Notes: generated by a model not told the origin, from the letters alone. DNA of 64,000 nt from Bugulina stolonifera (GCA_935421135.1 OW285196.1:1860001-1924000), one strand, 5' to 3'; counted from the stretch's first letter, positions 32,688-42,527 are shown. Translations and numbers: made by a program.

Positions 32688-34013
32688 ATGTCTTTTCTCA
32701 CCAAAGGAGCGGCGGGGAGATATGTACTTTTAAAGGAAGTCCTCCCGAAGTCTGTATGGGATTATATGATCAAAAGTAATATCGAAGAAACGAATAGTCC
32801 ATGGATGTGGTATTGGGTTGACAGACTCGCTCATAATTCCTTAGTGGTAGAGCTTGCCATCTATTTTAGAACACTTTCACTCTCTATGAATATCCCTTTT
32901 AAGATAGGAGAGGAAAAGTTGAGGAAAATGGCACTTTGTTATGAAGACTTAACAGGAGCTAGGTCAAGATTTTCATCTATGGTAGAAACAAAAAACGCAT
33001 CCGTTTCTTCTCCCTTACTCCTTCTTAGGAATGCGGAGTTGTCAACCTGGTGTAGAGTGGCGGTTGAGAAGATTATTGAAGATAGAAACTGGGATGAAAC
33101 TGGTGTGGGAGCGGAGGCCACTTTTAACACTCACTTCTTACTATATCTGGATAATGAACCTGGTGGGGAAGGTTCAAAGAATGAACTCTATCATAGAGTA
33201 TTGAATATATTAAAGGATGGAGCAAGAAGATGTCGCTTTGAGGATGGGAAGGAGAAATCGCGAGCGAAGAGGAGTTACAATGAAGAAAGCATCCCTGGTT
33301 TAATTCTTAGTAGAGGTAATACGCTATATGCAGGGCGATTGTTTGGAGAACTAGATCCATCTAAAAATGGGTTAGAGGTGATAAGAAGCCCTTCACCAGG
33401 AGATGCTAGATTAGAGGTGAGAGAGACTTCTACAGGAGAGACTAACCAGGTTATGATAGAAGAGGTTGAAATGTGTGACATTGGAGAACTAGATTCATCC
33501 AAAAACGGGTTAGAGGAGATAAGAAGCCCTTCACCAGGAGAAGCTAGGGTGGAAGTGAGAGAGACTTCTACAGGAGAGAATAACCAGATTATGATAGAAG
33601 AGCAAACTCATGTAGAAACTAAAGAAGAGGTTGAAATGTGTGACAAAAGGGAACAAGAGATTAGAAAGATAGAACAAGAATTGGCACTAAAGAAAGTGGA
33701 ATTGGCAGGAGCACTGGGGTGGAAAGAAGCACTAGAGATGCAACAGAGAATTGATGCAAGAAAAGAGAGAAGAACAAATCGCATTACCTTCTTAGAAAAA
33801 AAGTTAACAGAGGAAAGAATGGAAAAAGAGAGGTTAATGATGGAAATCGAGCGTTTGCAAAAAGAAGAAGAAGAAAAAATGGATAGTGTATCAATTATTG
33901 ATCACATAATCCCCCACCTGGCTAACAAACTAGATGATAATGATGCAAAAGCAGAAGGGGAAGATAGTAAACTGCCACAGTGGGTTCCAACAGGAGAAAG
34001 TAATGATGAATAA
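32688..34013 (+). CDS. Unknown 441-aa coiled-coil protein heading Polinton 2
   Basis: The first 180 residues look globular, with Trp-rich SPWMWYWVDRLAHN. A basic SRAKRSY stretch follows. A 46-residue unit is then repeated twice (33345-33482 and from 33483; GELD-SKNGLE-IRSPSPG-AR). Last comes a long charged coiled coil (RKIEQELALKKVELAG to MMEIERLQKEEEEK). No polymerase, helicase, primase or nuclease motif is visible. It is the only large protein not shared with element 1 and occupies the head of the cluster. A regulatory, replication-initiation or structural role are all possible. It starts at the first ATG after the TATA box. Confidence 0.75.
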   Translation: MSFLTKGAAGRYVLLKEVLPKSVWDYMIKSNIEETNSPWMWYWVDRLAHNSLVVELAIYFRTLSLSMNIPFKIGEEKLRKMALCYEDLTGARSRFSSMVETKNASVSSPLLLLRNAELSTWCRVAVEKIIEDRNWDETGVGAEATFNTHFLLYLDNEPGGEGSKNELYHRVLNILKDGARRCRFEDGKEKSRAKRSYNEESIPGLILSRGNTLYAGRLFGELDPSKNGLEVIRSPSPGDARLEVRETSTGETNQVMIEEVEMCDIGELDSSKNGLEEIRSPSPGEARVEVRETSTGENNQIMIEEQTHVETKEEVEMCDKREQEIRKIEQELALKKVELAGALGWKEALEMQQRIDARKERRTNRITFLEKKLTEERMEKERLMMEIERLQKEEEEKMDSVSIIDHIIPHLANKLDDNDAKAEGEDSKLPQWVPTGESNDE

Positions 34014-34053
34014 AAGTGTATAGATTCCAATCGTTCTCTCAAACAAGGGCAAG

Positions 34054-34461
34054 ATGTCAAAGCAAGAGGTAGTATGTAGAAATGAGAATTATGAAGATGT
34101 GGCTGATGGTCTCTTAGATGAAGTAGTAGCTATCTCTGCTGAAGAGGGAAGGGAGCAAATAGGAGAGAGAAGCAACAAAAGAAAGAAGTTCACATTCTAC
34201 ATAATCATAATACTATTTATACTTTCTTGCTCATCTTTATCCCCATCAGTTTACACATATCTAAGTGATAGGGAACCACCCAATGGTAAAGACAAAGGAG
34301 TACTTAAGCAAGGACACTTTTTAAAAACAAACACAACTCTATTAGCTACTCAACTGGATCAGCATGCGTCCACACCAAGAAATCGATCTTCGCTTGCAGA
34401 GTCCCTTCACAGCTCTAGTCTGTGGTCCAACAGGGAGTGGAAAAACGGAACTACTATTTAG
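34054..34461 (+). CDS. Single-pass membrane protein (element 2)
   Basis: This 135-aa protein has an acidic N-terminus, a basic KRKK stop-transfer-like patch and one hydrophobic segment at about residues 50-68 (FTFYIIIILFILSCSSLS). A polar C-terminus with N-x-T/S sequons follows. The last 98 bases overlap the ATPase gene in another frame. Its position before the ATPase and its topology recall the element 1 protein at 30333-30704. Confidence 0.6.
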   Translation: MSKQEVVCRNENYEDVADGLLDEVVAISAEEGREQIGERSNKRKKFTFYIIIILFILSCSSLSPSVYTYLSDREPPNGKDKGVLKQGHFLKTNTTLLATQLDQHASTPRNRSSLAESLHSSSLWSNREWKNGTTI

Positions 34462-35023
34462 TCTTATTAAGAGAGTTGATGAAATTGCTTCACCCACTCC
34501 TGTTGAAATCATTTACTGCTATGGAGTTTGGCAACGCCGCTTTGAGGATTACAAGGATAAAGTAAGGTTTCATTCAGGACTCATTGATGTAGAAATGGAT
34601 ATAGAGCGTGATGGGAAGAATCGCTGGCTCATCATTGATGACTTGATGGGTGAAGTCGGGGGGAAAGAGACTACTAATGCAATCTTTACAAAGTTCAGTC
34701 ACCACCTGAACATAAGCGTCTTTTTCTTACTACAGAACCTTTTCCCGAAAGATAATAGAACAGTGTCAATAAACTCGCAGTATTTTTTCTTGTTCAAGAA
34801 CCCCAGAGACGGAATGTCTGTTACCAATCTTGCAAAGCAGGCTTTTCCTCAGAGTACAAGAGCTGTTCAAGAAGCTTTTAGTGATGCTACACGTAAGCCA
34901 CACTCTTTTCTATTCTTGAATCTTCGCCAGGAAACCCCGGAGTGGGCTAGACTGATCGGTAATTTTGCTTCTGAGCACTCTCCCATGACTGTATATATCC
35001 CGAATACCCTGGAATATAAGTAG
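34364..35023 (+). CDS. ATP: Packaging ATPase, FtsK/HerA (A32)-type (element 2)
   Basis: This 219-aa protein has Walker A CGPTGSGKTE (about residues 20-29), Walker B in RWLIIDDLMGE and the segment VFFLLQNLFPKD that matches element 1. It is the putative genome-packaging motor. The start at 34364 gives an N-terminus similar in length to element 1; the gene overlaps the membrane-protein gene. Confidence 0.93.
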   Translation: MRPHQEIDLRLQSPFTALVCGPTGSGKTELLFSLIKRVDEIASPTPVEIIYCYGVWQRRFEDYKDKVRFHSGLIDVEMDIERDGKNRWLIIDDLMGEVGGKETTNAIFTKFSHHLNISVFFLLQNLFPKDNRTVSINSQYFFLFKNPRDGMSVTNLAKQAFPQSTRAVQEAFSDATRKPHSFLFLNLRQETPEWARLIGNFASEHSPMTVYIPNTLEYK

Positions 35024-35088
35024 CATTCACATCTCTACTCTCTCCATAAACTGTCTTGGACTCGAAGAGAGCGCATCCATCATCAAGC

Positions 35089-35454
35089 ATGAGATACATT
35101 AATTCACCCGAGTATTCTCCAAGGTTGAGGAGGAATGCCTTGAGTATATATGCACTGACGAAAGCATCTGCAACCATCAGAGATTCAACCATTGCTGAGG
35201 CTAACAAAGACCTTATACTCGCTCTTGTTGAGTGTGCTAGAAATGTATTATTAGGTAATGTTCATCTAACTACCGCTCAGTTGAACTCTCTACGTCGACA
35301 TAGAAGGGCCATTGAGGATCTCACCAACTCTCGTACTAGTGTGAGGCAGAAAAAGTTAATCCTACAACGTGGCGGATTTTTAGGTCTTCTTTTGAAGCCA
35401 TTGGCAAGTTTACTCGGAGGTGTGCTTGGCGGATTAGGTGGTGGACGAAGGTGA
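35089..35454 (+). CDS. Small basic protein with Gly/Leu hydrophobic tail (element 2)
   Basis: This 121-aa protein starts at ATG 35089, preferred over an upstream in-frame TTG. A helical core (LVECARNVLLGNVHLTTAQL, RRHRRAIEDL) is followed by a basic linker and a hydrophobic, Gly-rich end (GGFLGLLLKPLASLLGG). The element 1 homologue at 21176 shares NILEG-VPLSPAEKTKL in the core. The hydrophobic tail suggests membrane interaction, perhaps in the particle (inference). The stop lies one base before the next ATG. Confidence 0.8.
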   Translation: MRYINSPEYSPRLRRNALSIYALTKASATIRDSTIAEANKDLILALVECARNVLLGNVHLTTAQLNSLRRHRRAIEDLTNSRTSVRQKKLILQRGGFLGLLLKPLASLLGGVLGGLGGGRR

Positions 35455-35455
35455 A

Positions 35456-36025
35456 ATGAGTCTCAAGTTTTCTAAAAAGTATCTTCTTATGGATAAACAT
35501 ACATATGAATCAATGAATAGTAGAAACAACAAAAAAGAAGGAGAGCATCTACCCTCACTCTCTACAAATGGGGATCTACTCCTGGCAGAAAAAAGCAGAA
35601 AAGATGTAATATCTAACCTCAAAAACTCTGATACAGACATCTACTCTCAGCTAGAGCAACATGCTCATAAAATGAATAAGTTCCTAAAAGAGTTGGAGAG
35701 ATCACGCCATCCGCAGCAGGAGTTGTATAATACATTAGAGGGAATTAACACTAGGTTTAATGAAATGCATACATGGAGACAAAGAGAAGAAGAAGCACAA
35801 GAGCGAGGGCGAGAGAAAAAAAGAGATGATGAAAAGAGGCGAAGTGTCTCAAGGTCACCACTACCACATCCATATAGGAGAGAAACAAAACCAGAGAGGT
35901 CAGAAGCTGGCGCACGTTGGAGTGGGAAGGGTGATAATAGAAGTCCTATCAAAACTAGGTCTAGGCGAAAGCTTCCTAAAACCCCTCTTGCAAGCGATAG
36001 TAAAACAGAAAGATGGATGATATAG
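35456..36025 (+). CDS. Conserved hypothetical charged protein (element 2)
   Basis: The 189-aa frame is counted from ATG 35456; an in-frame GTG 18 bases earlier is less likely. It opens with KKYLLMDKHTYESM, like element 1's protein at 20842. The rest is highly charged, with an Arg/Glu/Lys-rich, Ser/Arg-containing C-terminal third that is probably disordered. It overlaps the integrase start by 13 bases, as in element 1. Function unknown. Confidence 0.7.
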   Translation: MSLKFSKKYLLMDKHTYESMNSRNNKKEGEHLPSLSTNGDLLLAEKSRKDVISNLKNSDTDIYSQLEQHAHKMNKFLKELERSRHPQQELYNTLEGINTRFNEMHTWRQREEEAQERGREKKRDDEKRRSVSRSPLPHPYRRETKPERSEAGARWSGKGDNRSPIKTRSRRKLPKTPLASDSKTERWMI

Positions 36026-37083
36026 ATGAAGGTCTACGTGATATTTACTTCTCCCCTCCTCAACCACCATCTTTTGGAGGAAAGAGAAAGTTAGTTTTAG
36101 CTTCTCCTCCTGGTATTAATGAGAATGATGTTGAGAAGTGGTTGAGAAGTCAAGACGCATACACTCTTCATCGCCCGATTAGAATGAAGTTTACAAGGAG
36201 AAAAACGTTTGTGAGTGGGATTGGTGAACAACTCCAGGCAGATCTCGTGGATGTTCGTGCGCACAAGGACTCAAATGATGGAGTAACATTTTTGCTCACC
36301 TGCATAGATGCCTTCTCACGGAAAGCATGGGTCTTTCCTCTTCATTCCAAGTCTGGTCTGGAAGTGTCCAATGCACTCATCTCTCTATTCGAAAATGAAA
36401 GCTTTAGACAAATACAAACTGATAAAGGTAAGGAGTTCCTAAACAGAAGGGTGAGTGAAGTGCTAAAGAAGTACGGAGTAAGCCATTTCACCTCTGAGAA
36501 TGAGATCATCAAGGCTGCTCTTGTTGAACGCTTTAATAGAACATTGAGAGGGAAAATTCATCGTCTACTCACTTATAGAGGAGATGGACGCTACTTAGAA
36601 GATGTAGAAGACCTAGTCCAAGGATATAACAACAGTTTTAATAGGTCAATTGGAATGAAACCTATTGAGGTTGATTACGATAATCAAGAAGAGGTTTGGG
36701 TTCGGTTAAATGAGTTCTCACCTAAACGATGGTTAAAGAAAACAAGAGTAAAATACTCACCAGGTGATCATGTTCGGATTTCGATGGCTCGTAGTAGCTT
36801 TGAGCGAGGGTTCACACCAAACTGGTCAACCGAGATATTCACCATAAAAGCAGTCAAGGCACATACCTCACCTCCTGTCTATACACTGGAAGACCTAAAC
36901 AAAGAAGGAGTAGATGGAACATTCTATGCACAAGAATTGCAACATGTTAACCTACCTGAAATCTTTAGAGTTGAGAAAGTCATACGTAAACGGAGAAGGA
37001 GAGGAAAAGAAGAGAGTTTCGTGAAATGGAGTGGTTATCCCTCTTCATTTAATAGTTGGATAGATTCTAGTCAGTTTGTGTAA
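36013..37083 (+). CDS. INT: Retroviral-type integrase with chromodomain (element 2)
   Basis: This 356-aa protein has catalytic Asp in LQADLVD, Asp in IQTDKGKEF and Glu in LVERFNRT, with 34 residues between the last two. A DHVRISM region follows, then a chromodomain ending (FVKWSGYPSSFNSW). It is clearly related to the element 1 integrase but quite divergent. The intact frame and the perfect target duplication fit recent activity. Confidence 0.93.
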   Translation: MDDIDEGLRDIYFSPPQPPSFGGKRKLVLASPPGINENDVEKWLRSQDAYTLHRPIRMKFTRRKTFVSGIGEQLQADLVDVRAHKDSNDGVTFLLTCIDAFSRKAWVFPLHSKSGLEVSNALISLFENESFRQIQTDKGKEFLNRRVSEVLKKYGVSHFTSENEIIKAALVERFNRTLRGKIHRLLTYRGDGRYLEDVEDLVQGYNNSFNRSIGMKPIEVDYDNQEEVWVRLNEFSPKRWLKKTRVKYSPGDHVRISMARSSFERGFTPNWSTEIFTIKAVKAHTSPPVYTLEDLNKEGVDGTFYAQELQHVNLPEIFRVEKVIRKRRRRGKEESFVKWSGYPSSFNSWIDSSQFV

Positions 37084-37137
37084 GATCAAAGGTAGTATAA
37101 ATTCGATATGTAAGTTCAGTTTTGCTCACTCTCAAAG

Positions 37138-37884
37138 ATGGCCTTCAATGTCACACTTACCTCAAATGTACGCATCGGTGGGAGTGACACAAACACCAAT
37201 GCTCACTTCATTACGAAGCTAGCCAAGACGTTGAAGCTTCACTCATCACAGTGGGAGGTTGGGTTACTTGACATTCAGTACCCCGCATCCTGGAGAAATG
37301 TGGAAGATGGCTATGTAGTGGTTACGAATACAAAAGATGGAGTCAAACGAAAATGTGAAATCAGGAGTGGGAGGTATGCTTCCATGGGTGAACTTTTGAG
37401 TGAGATCAATAGAATACTAATAAACTACGACTTAGAAAAAGTAGTGAGCTTTTACTATGATAGTCTACGGAATGAAACCTTCCTCATGTTGAGAGAACAG
37501 GAACACTCTGTCATGATGTCACGTGATGTTGCGTGGGTGTTGGGATTCGAACCTGATGTAGAATATGCTGCGGAAATCAACAGGAGTCAAAACCCTCCAG
37601 ACATCAATGCTGGTTTCACATCCCTCTATGTCTACTCCTCCGTAGTCTCACCAAGACATGTTGGAGATAGTCTAGTCCCCCTACTTCGCACAGTTCCTAT
37701 AACAGAGAGTGAAAGAAATAGCACCGTTTTCTTTGAGTTTTCGAATGTTCAATACTCTCCAGTATCTAATACAAGCACAGACCTCATCGAGGTAGATATA
37801 AGACGTGATGACGGAGAAAGGGTCTCATTTCGCAGTGGAAAGGTTGTGCTGACGGTTCGTTTCAGACCGCGTGGAGAGAAATAA
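37138..37884 (+). CDS. Penton-like minor capsid protein (element 2)
   Basis: This 248-aa beta-rich protein is homologous to 18218-19024 of element 1 (QWEVGLLDIQYPASW against QWEFGLSEIQFHKSW; LGFEPDVEYAAEIN against LGFNNMDVNEEIN). It is the expected single-jelly-roll vertex subunit. It is intact and abuts the next gene. Confidence 0.82.
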   Translation: MAFNVTLTSNVRIGGSDTNTNAHFITKLAKTLKLHSSQWEVGLLDIQYPASWRNVEDGYVVVTNTKDGVKRKCEIRSGRYASMGELLSEINRILINYDLEKVVSFYYDSLRNETFLMLREQEHSVMMSRDVAWVLGFEPDVEYAAEINRSQNPPDINAGFTSLYVYSSVVSPRHVGDSLVPLLRTVPITESERNSTVFFEFSNVQYSPVSNTSTDLIEVDIRRDDGERVSFRSGKVVLTVRFRPRGEK

Positions 37885-37885
37885 C

Positions 37886-38296
37886 ATGGCCCCTCGCATA
37901 GTTCCATATTTTCCTGATGAGTCAGGTGAGATGTATGAAGACTATTATGCAAACCAGGTGGGAGAGGGAATGAGTGTGTACAGGGGAAAACCTATTATGA
38001 CGGGTAATGGGATCGGCTCACTCTTTTCTGGACTGGCCCGAGGGGTCCTTCCCATGCTAAAGAATGGTGCCAAAACTATTGGGAAAAAGCTATTGACTAC
38101 TGGAGCTTCGGTTCTGGGAGATGTAATCAAGGGAGAGAACTTCAAATCCTCTGCAGCAAAACGTTTTCGTGAAGCTGGTGGGGATCTTCTAGGTGATGTA
38201 GAAGATGAATTACGTGAACCACCTGCCAAACGTGCACGAGTTAGTCAAAAGTCTACAAAGAAAAAGCGTAAAGGAAGAAAAACAGTTTTTGACTAA
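37886..38296 (+). CDS. Basic pVI/core-like virion protein (element 2)
   Basis: This 136-aa protein starts at ATG 37886 (an in-frame GTG lies 15 bases upstream). An acidic N-terminus is followed by an amphipathic GIGSLFSGLARGVLPMLKNG and a basic tail (KKKRKGRK). It is the homologue of 17780-18214. Membrane or DNA interaction inside particles is inferred from composition and position. Confidence 0.72.
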   Translation: MAPRIVPYFPDESGEMYEDYYANQVGEGMSVYRGKPIMTGNGIGSLFSGLARGVLPMLKNGAKTIGKKLLTTGASVLGDVIKGENFKSSAAKRFREAGGDLLGDVEDELREPPAKRARVSQKSTKKKRKGRKTVFD

Positions 38297-38401
38297 ATGA
38301 AAGATAAATATATAATCCGCACCTAGACTCACCACTCCCCACTCTTAGACAAGCAACTGTAGGAGCAAGTACTAGATGGAACAACTCTCACACTATCGAA
38401 C

Positions 38402-39748
38402 ATGTCCGTCACACATCGAGCCATCTCTCTCTCCAAGGTTTCTGAAGACTCTCCAGACACGGTTGACTCCAGTTTTGACTTATTTGCCACTCCGCCAACT
38501 CATACTAGCGTGCTCAGAGGTGAGTGGGTACCTTTGGCTCCTGTTACGGACTCCCCTGATGGCACTATTGAATTTAACATCCCGCCCGCAGACGAACTCT
38601 ACACAGATCTATCAAGGTCTCACTTACACACCACAGTAAAGGTGAGCAAGGCTGATGGAAGCGTACTACCTGCGGAAGAACAACTAAAGGTTGTTCCAGG
38701 GGACAATTTTATGCACAGTCTCTTTTCTTCTGCCACTGTTCAACTGGCTGGGCAAGATGTTGAGTATGAACCAAACTATGGACATAGAGCTTATGTTGAG
38801 AATCTCCTAAACTATGGTAAAGATGCTAAGAGCACATATATGAAAGTTGGGAGTGGGTGGATGGAGGATGAAGGAACTGGAGAAGACTATGATGGTATAC
38901 CTCCCGAAGTGGTTGAAAAAAGAAAGAAACTTATAGCCACAAGTAAAGAGATGAGCTTCTATGGGAGACCTAGGTTGAGTATGTTTTCTCAAGGAAGACT
39001 TATTCCACCAGGAGTTCGCTCTCGCCTTACTCTACAACGTGCTATTCCACAAATGGCCCTCTTAGCAGAAACAGACAACCCTGCAGGAGGGGCGAAGATT
39101 TCTATAACTAAGACAGAATTGTGGATTCGACGTGTACAAGCCAATCCGGCCTTACAAAAAGCACAAATGGATGTTTGGGTTGTGCAACAAGAGTCTATAA
39201 AACTACCAATTGACCGAATAAAAACTCATTTCCATGTCATCCCTGCTGGACACCAGTCAGTGAGAGTAAACTTTGATCAAGCGGGACAGAAGCCAAACAG
39301 AGTCTTTGTCGGACTAGTCAACCATACTGCAAAGAGTGGAACGTATAAGCAAAATCCCTTCAAATTTGGACATAACAATCTAAGTTCATTAGAACTACTA
39401 ATTGATGGAACACCGGTGACCCGAAGATATGAACCAAACTTTGCAAGTGGAAAGTTTGCTCGTGAATTCATGAATTTGTTCACTGTCACAAATACATCCG
39501 ATGCTGACACAGGGAATGAGATCTCCCCTAGCAAATACAAGTCCTGCGCTGCTCTCTACGCCTTTGACATTTCAGGAGATTTGTGTGATGACAACTTTCA
39601 CTTGTTATCAAATGGGAGTCTATCTATTAATCTAGCATTTGCTAATCAAACTCAAAATACACTTGGACTGTTTGTATACGAAGAAAAAGATGACATTATC
39701 TACTTGAATGCAAATCACGAAGTATCTATGGTAGCCGGGATGATGTAA
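38402..39748 (+). CDS. MCP: Major capsid protein, double jelly roll (element 2)
   Basis: This 448-aa protein matches Polinton capsid proteins in length and domain layout, with an N-terminal arm, two beta-rich halves and strands such as EFNIPPADELYTDL, PGDNFMHSLFSSATVQL and RVFVGLVNHTAKSGTY. The open frame contrasts with the frameshifted element 1 gene. It would form the trimeric capsomers of an icosahedral particle. It lies between the core-like and protease genes. Confidence 0.9.
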   Translation: MSVTHRAISLSKVSEDSPDTVDSSFDLFATPPTHTSVLRGEWVPLAPVTDSPDGTIEFNIPPADELYTDLSRSHLHTTVKVSKADGSVLPAEEQLKVVPGDNFMHSLFSSATVQLAGQDVEYEPNYGHRAYVENLLNYGKDAKSTYMKVGSGWMEDEGTGEDYDGIPPEVVEKRKKLIATSKEMSFYGRPRLSMFSQGRLIPPGVRSRLTLQRAIPQMALLAETDNPAGGAKISITKTELWIRRVQANPALQKAQMDVWVVQQESIKLPIDRIKTHFHVIPAGHQSVRVNFDQAGQKPNRVFVGLVNHTAKSGTYKQNPFKFGHNNLSSLELLIDGTPVTRRYEPNFASGKFAREFMNLFTVTNTSDADTGNEISPSKYKSCAALYAFDISGDLCDDNFHLLSNGSLSINLAFANQTQNTLGLFVYEEKDDIIYLNANHEVSMVAGMM

Positions 39749-39753
39749 AAAGA

Positions 39754-40281
39754 ATGGATACATTCTCAATCTCGAATATTCTATCTGATGATAAACTCTC
39801 ATCAACCTCCTTTAGAGGGGTTATGCCAAGGGATCACTTCTTAGACTCCTTCTCCCCATCTGGATCTTTTGTTTTCAACACTCAAACAAGTGAGAAAAGT
39901 GGCGAGCATTGGATCTCTGTTTTTTCGAATGGAAAAGAAATAGAGTATTTCGACTCCTATGGACTCCCCCCTTCTATTTATCCTGATGTGGGTAAGATGT
40001 TACAACAATGGGGAATACCAATAGTATGGAATGGAGAGTGTCTACAAGAAGAGAGTACTAACGTGTGTGGAGACTACTGCATCTTGTTCTGTCTCCTTCG
40101 AGCTCGAGGGTGGAGTATGGAGGGAATAATTACACGACTAAGCAGAGTAGAAGGAAGAGTTCGAGATCATTCTATAAGAGCTCTATTACAACGTTTATAC
40201 TATAATAAAAGAAATAATACTTTCCCACTCACAACGCATGTAAACAATATTATGCTTTTTTCACCTTTTCACTTTGACTAG
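39754..40281 (+). CDS. PRO: Adenovirus-type maturation cysteine protease (element 2)
   Basis: This 175-aa protein has catalytic His in GEHWISVF (about residue 50), the acidic partner in YFDSYGLPP and Cys in NVCGDYCILF (about residue 109). It begins five bases after the MCP stop. An AATAAA at 40442-40447 is a likely polyadenylation signal for the rightward cluster. Confidence 0.92.
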   Translation: MDTFSISNILSDDKLSSTSFRGVMPRDHFLDSFSPSGSFVFNTQTSEKSGEHWISVFSNGKEIEYFDSYGLPPSIYPDVGKMLQQWGIPIVWNGECLQEESTNVCGDYCILFCLLRARGWSMEGIITRLSRVEGRVRDHSIRALLQRLYYNKRNNTFPLTTHVNNIMLFSPFHFD

Positions 40282-40786
40282 AGAGAAATACTTCACCTTA
40301 CTTATAATTCGTTTTTATACTACTATAACTAAAAAAAGAAACCAATAGTTTTTATCTTACCTGCATTCTTTTTTTTTTTCTTTGCTTTTTAGATTTCTGC
40401 TTGATTCTTGATTCTTTTATTTTTTCTCTATTTATCTTCGTAATAAAACAATACTACTGAAGAAAGCCGCATCTTTTCTATCTTGGAATAATACTCATCC
40501 ATGGGTTGTTGTGGTCTCGCCCCTATCCGAGGAGGACGGAGAGTCCGCCATGTTAGAAAGATCCTTTCGGGCAAGACTCCCCACTCCTATTATTTTCCCC
40601 TTCTTCTTCTTCAATAATTCCATCCATTTGTGAGTCCGTTAAGCCCGCAAATAACTCTTCTTGGTTTTGGACTATTGTAGTAGTGTAGCTGTACAGTAGT
40701 GATGTGTTGAGACTGTGATCCCACTCTCCCTTTATACAACTGCTCATTTCTTGACTCCTCCCTTTTTTTATCCAATCCCAATGTGA
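40282..40786 (-). promoter_or_regulatory. 3' end of capsid cluster and a facing leftward promoter
   Basis: AATAAA at 40442 marks the end of the rightward unit. On the minus strand TATAAA (40731-40736) with an upstream GGATTGG could start a leftward transcript. Short minus-strand frames follow, including a 24-codon acidic one from ATG 40622 and an ATGGCGGAC start near 40552. The block 40690-40770 is recognisably conserved in the decayed relative near 45100-45190. Confidence 0.35.
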
Positions 40787-41805
40787 CCCGATGCACCCCG
40801 ATGTGAATCCGAAGCCTCCCGATGTGAATCCGAAGCCTCCCGATGCACCCCGATGTGAATCCGAAGCCTCCCGATGCACCCCGATGTGAATCCGAAGCCT
40901 CCCGATGCATCCCGATGTTAATCCGAAGCTTCCCGATGCATCCCGATGTGATTCCGAAGCTTCCCGATGCATCCCGATGTGATTCCGAAGCTTCCCGATG
41001 CATCCCGATGTGATTCCGAAGCTTCCCGATGCATCCCGATGTGAATCCGAAGCTTCCCGATGCATCCCGATGTGAATCCGAAGCTTCCCGATGCATCCCG
41101 ATGTGATTCCGAAGCTTCCCGATGCATCCCGATGTGATTCCGAAGTTTCCCGATGCATCCCGATGTGAATTGACACATCGGGACACATCGGGATGCATCG
41201 GGAAGCTTCGGGAAGCTTCGGAATCACATCGGGATGCATCGGAAAGCTTCGGAATCACATCGGGATGCATCGGGAAGCTTCGGAATCACATCGGGATGCA
41301 TCGGGAAGCTTCGGAATCACATCGGGATGCATCGGGAAGCTTCGGGAAGCTTCGGAATCACATCGGGATGCATCGGGAAGCTTCGGATTCACATCGGGAT
41401 GCATCGGGAAGCTTCGGAATCACATCGGGATGCACCGGGAAGCTTCGGAATCACATCGGGATGCATCGGGAAGCTTCGGGAAGCTTCGGGAAGCTTCGGA
41501 ATCACATCGGGATGCATCGGGAAGCTTCGGATTCACATCGGGATGCATCGGGAAGCTTCGGAATCACATCGGGATGTATCGGGAAGCTTCGGATTCACAT
41601 CGGGATGCATCGGGAAGCTTCGGAATCACATCGGGATGCATCGGGAAGCTTCGGATTCACATCGGGATGCATCGGGAGGCTTCGGATTCACATCGGGGTG
41701 CATCGGGAGGCTTCGGATTCACATCGGGGTGCATCGGGAGGCTTTGGATTCACATCGGGAGGCTTCGGATTCACATCGGGAGGCTTCGGATTCACATCGG
41801 GGTGG
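40787..41805. repeat. Inverted tandem array of a 31-bp unit (1 kb)
   Basis: The left arm (40787-41168, about 12 units) reads CCCGATGCATCCCGATGTGA plus TTCCGAAGCTT. The right arm (41170-41805, about 20 units) is the reverse complement. Outer units of both arms share the same variants (GAAGCCTCC with CCGATGCACC), while inner units share AAGCTT and ATGCAT. The array is thus a mirror image around 41169. Several reading frames stay open through it only because 31 is not a multiple of 3 and no stop is in the unit; they are not genes. Confidence 0.93.
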
Positions 41806-42527
41806 GGAAATGGTTAGACTCCGCCCACTGATTACTACTATTTAAGATATGAGTTTCTCACTCTAGCAGTATGAATAATCAGTCTCTAGTCAACAGAGTG
41901 AGAGTAAACAGAGACAGCTACCTACTAGTCAGTGCCTGATCAGAGATGTCAACAAGTAGAACATAAGGTTAGTGTTAAATGGAGTAATTGGCAGCAATTG
42001 TGAAGTGTTTATTGTATAAAATGCTATCAAGCTAAAAAATAACTCACACCCTACTACTATATATTTTTATAGGGAGGCTAAACAATTTAATATATTACAT
42101 AATGCTGACTTAACACATGCACACAACCTTTTTATTTATTCTATTGCTACTATTGTGAAAAGTTTATCTAATGTATAATAGATATGACATACTCTTTTAT
42201 TCTTTCAATTGTGTTTTAACACGTGTACACAATCTTTTATCCATTCTATTGTCACCATTGCGAAAAGTTTATTTAATGTATTATATATGCTGACTTAACG
42301 CATGTACATGGTTCTTTATTGTCAACACAATGTATATCATAGAACCAACCCTTCTTCCCATCAGTATATTTATAGCCAAGACTTTACACATTTCTTTATT
42401 AACAATGCAATGCACATTATAAACCAAGCCTTCCGTAGTACTTCTTCTTATCGCTAATGAGAGCTGTAGGCGAAGCCGAATTCGCTCGTTTAGATCACAA
42501 GCTTTTCGAGTGGAGGGCTCGGGAGAA
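41806..42527. other. AT-rich spacer between array and right TIR of Polinton 2
   Basis: A TATTTAAG box near 41840 and a 22-codon frame (ATG 41871) could mark a short transcript. The rest contains diverged internal repeats with AACACATGCACAC / AACACGTGTACAC and TTTATT-ATTCTATTG blocks. No gene is recognised. Confidence 0.35.

Noticed and set aside
40787..41805. CRISPR-like array
   Set aside because: Units are contiguous without unique spacers, are inverted halfway, and the context is a eukaryotic Polinton.
40553..41845. Six overlapping frames with repeating HIGMHREASESHRDASGSF-type peptides
   Set aside because: The 31-bp unit has no stop in any of these frames, so all frames stay open; no start context or homologue supports a protein.
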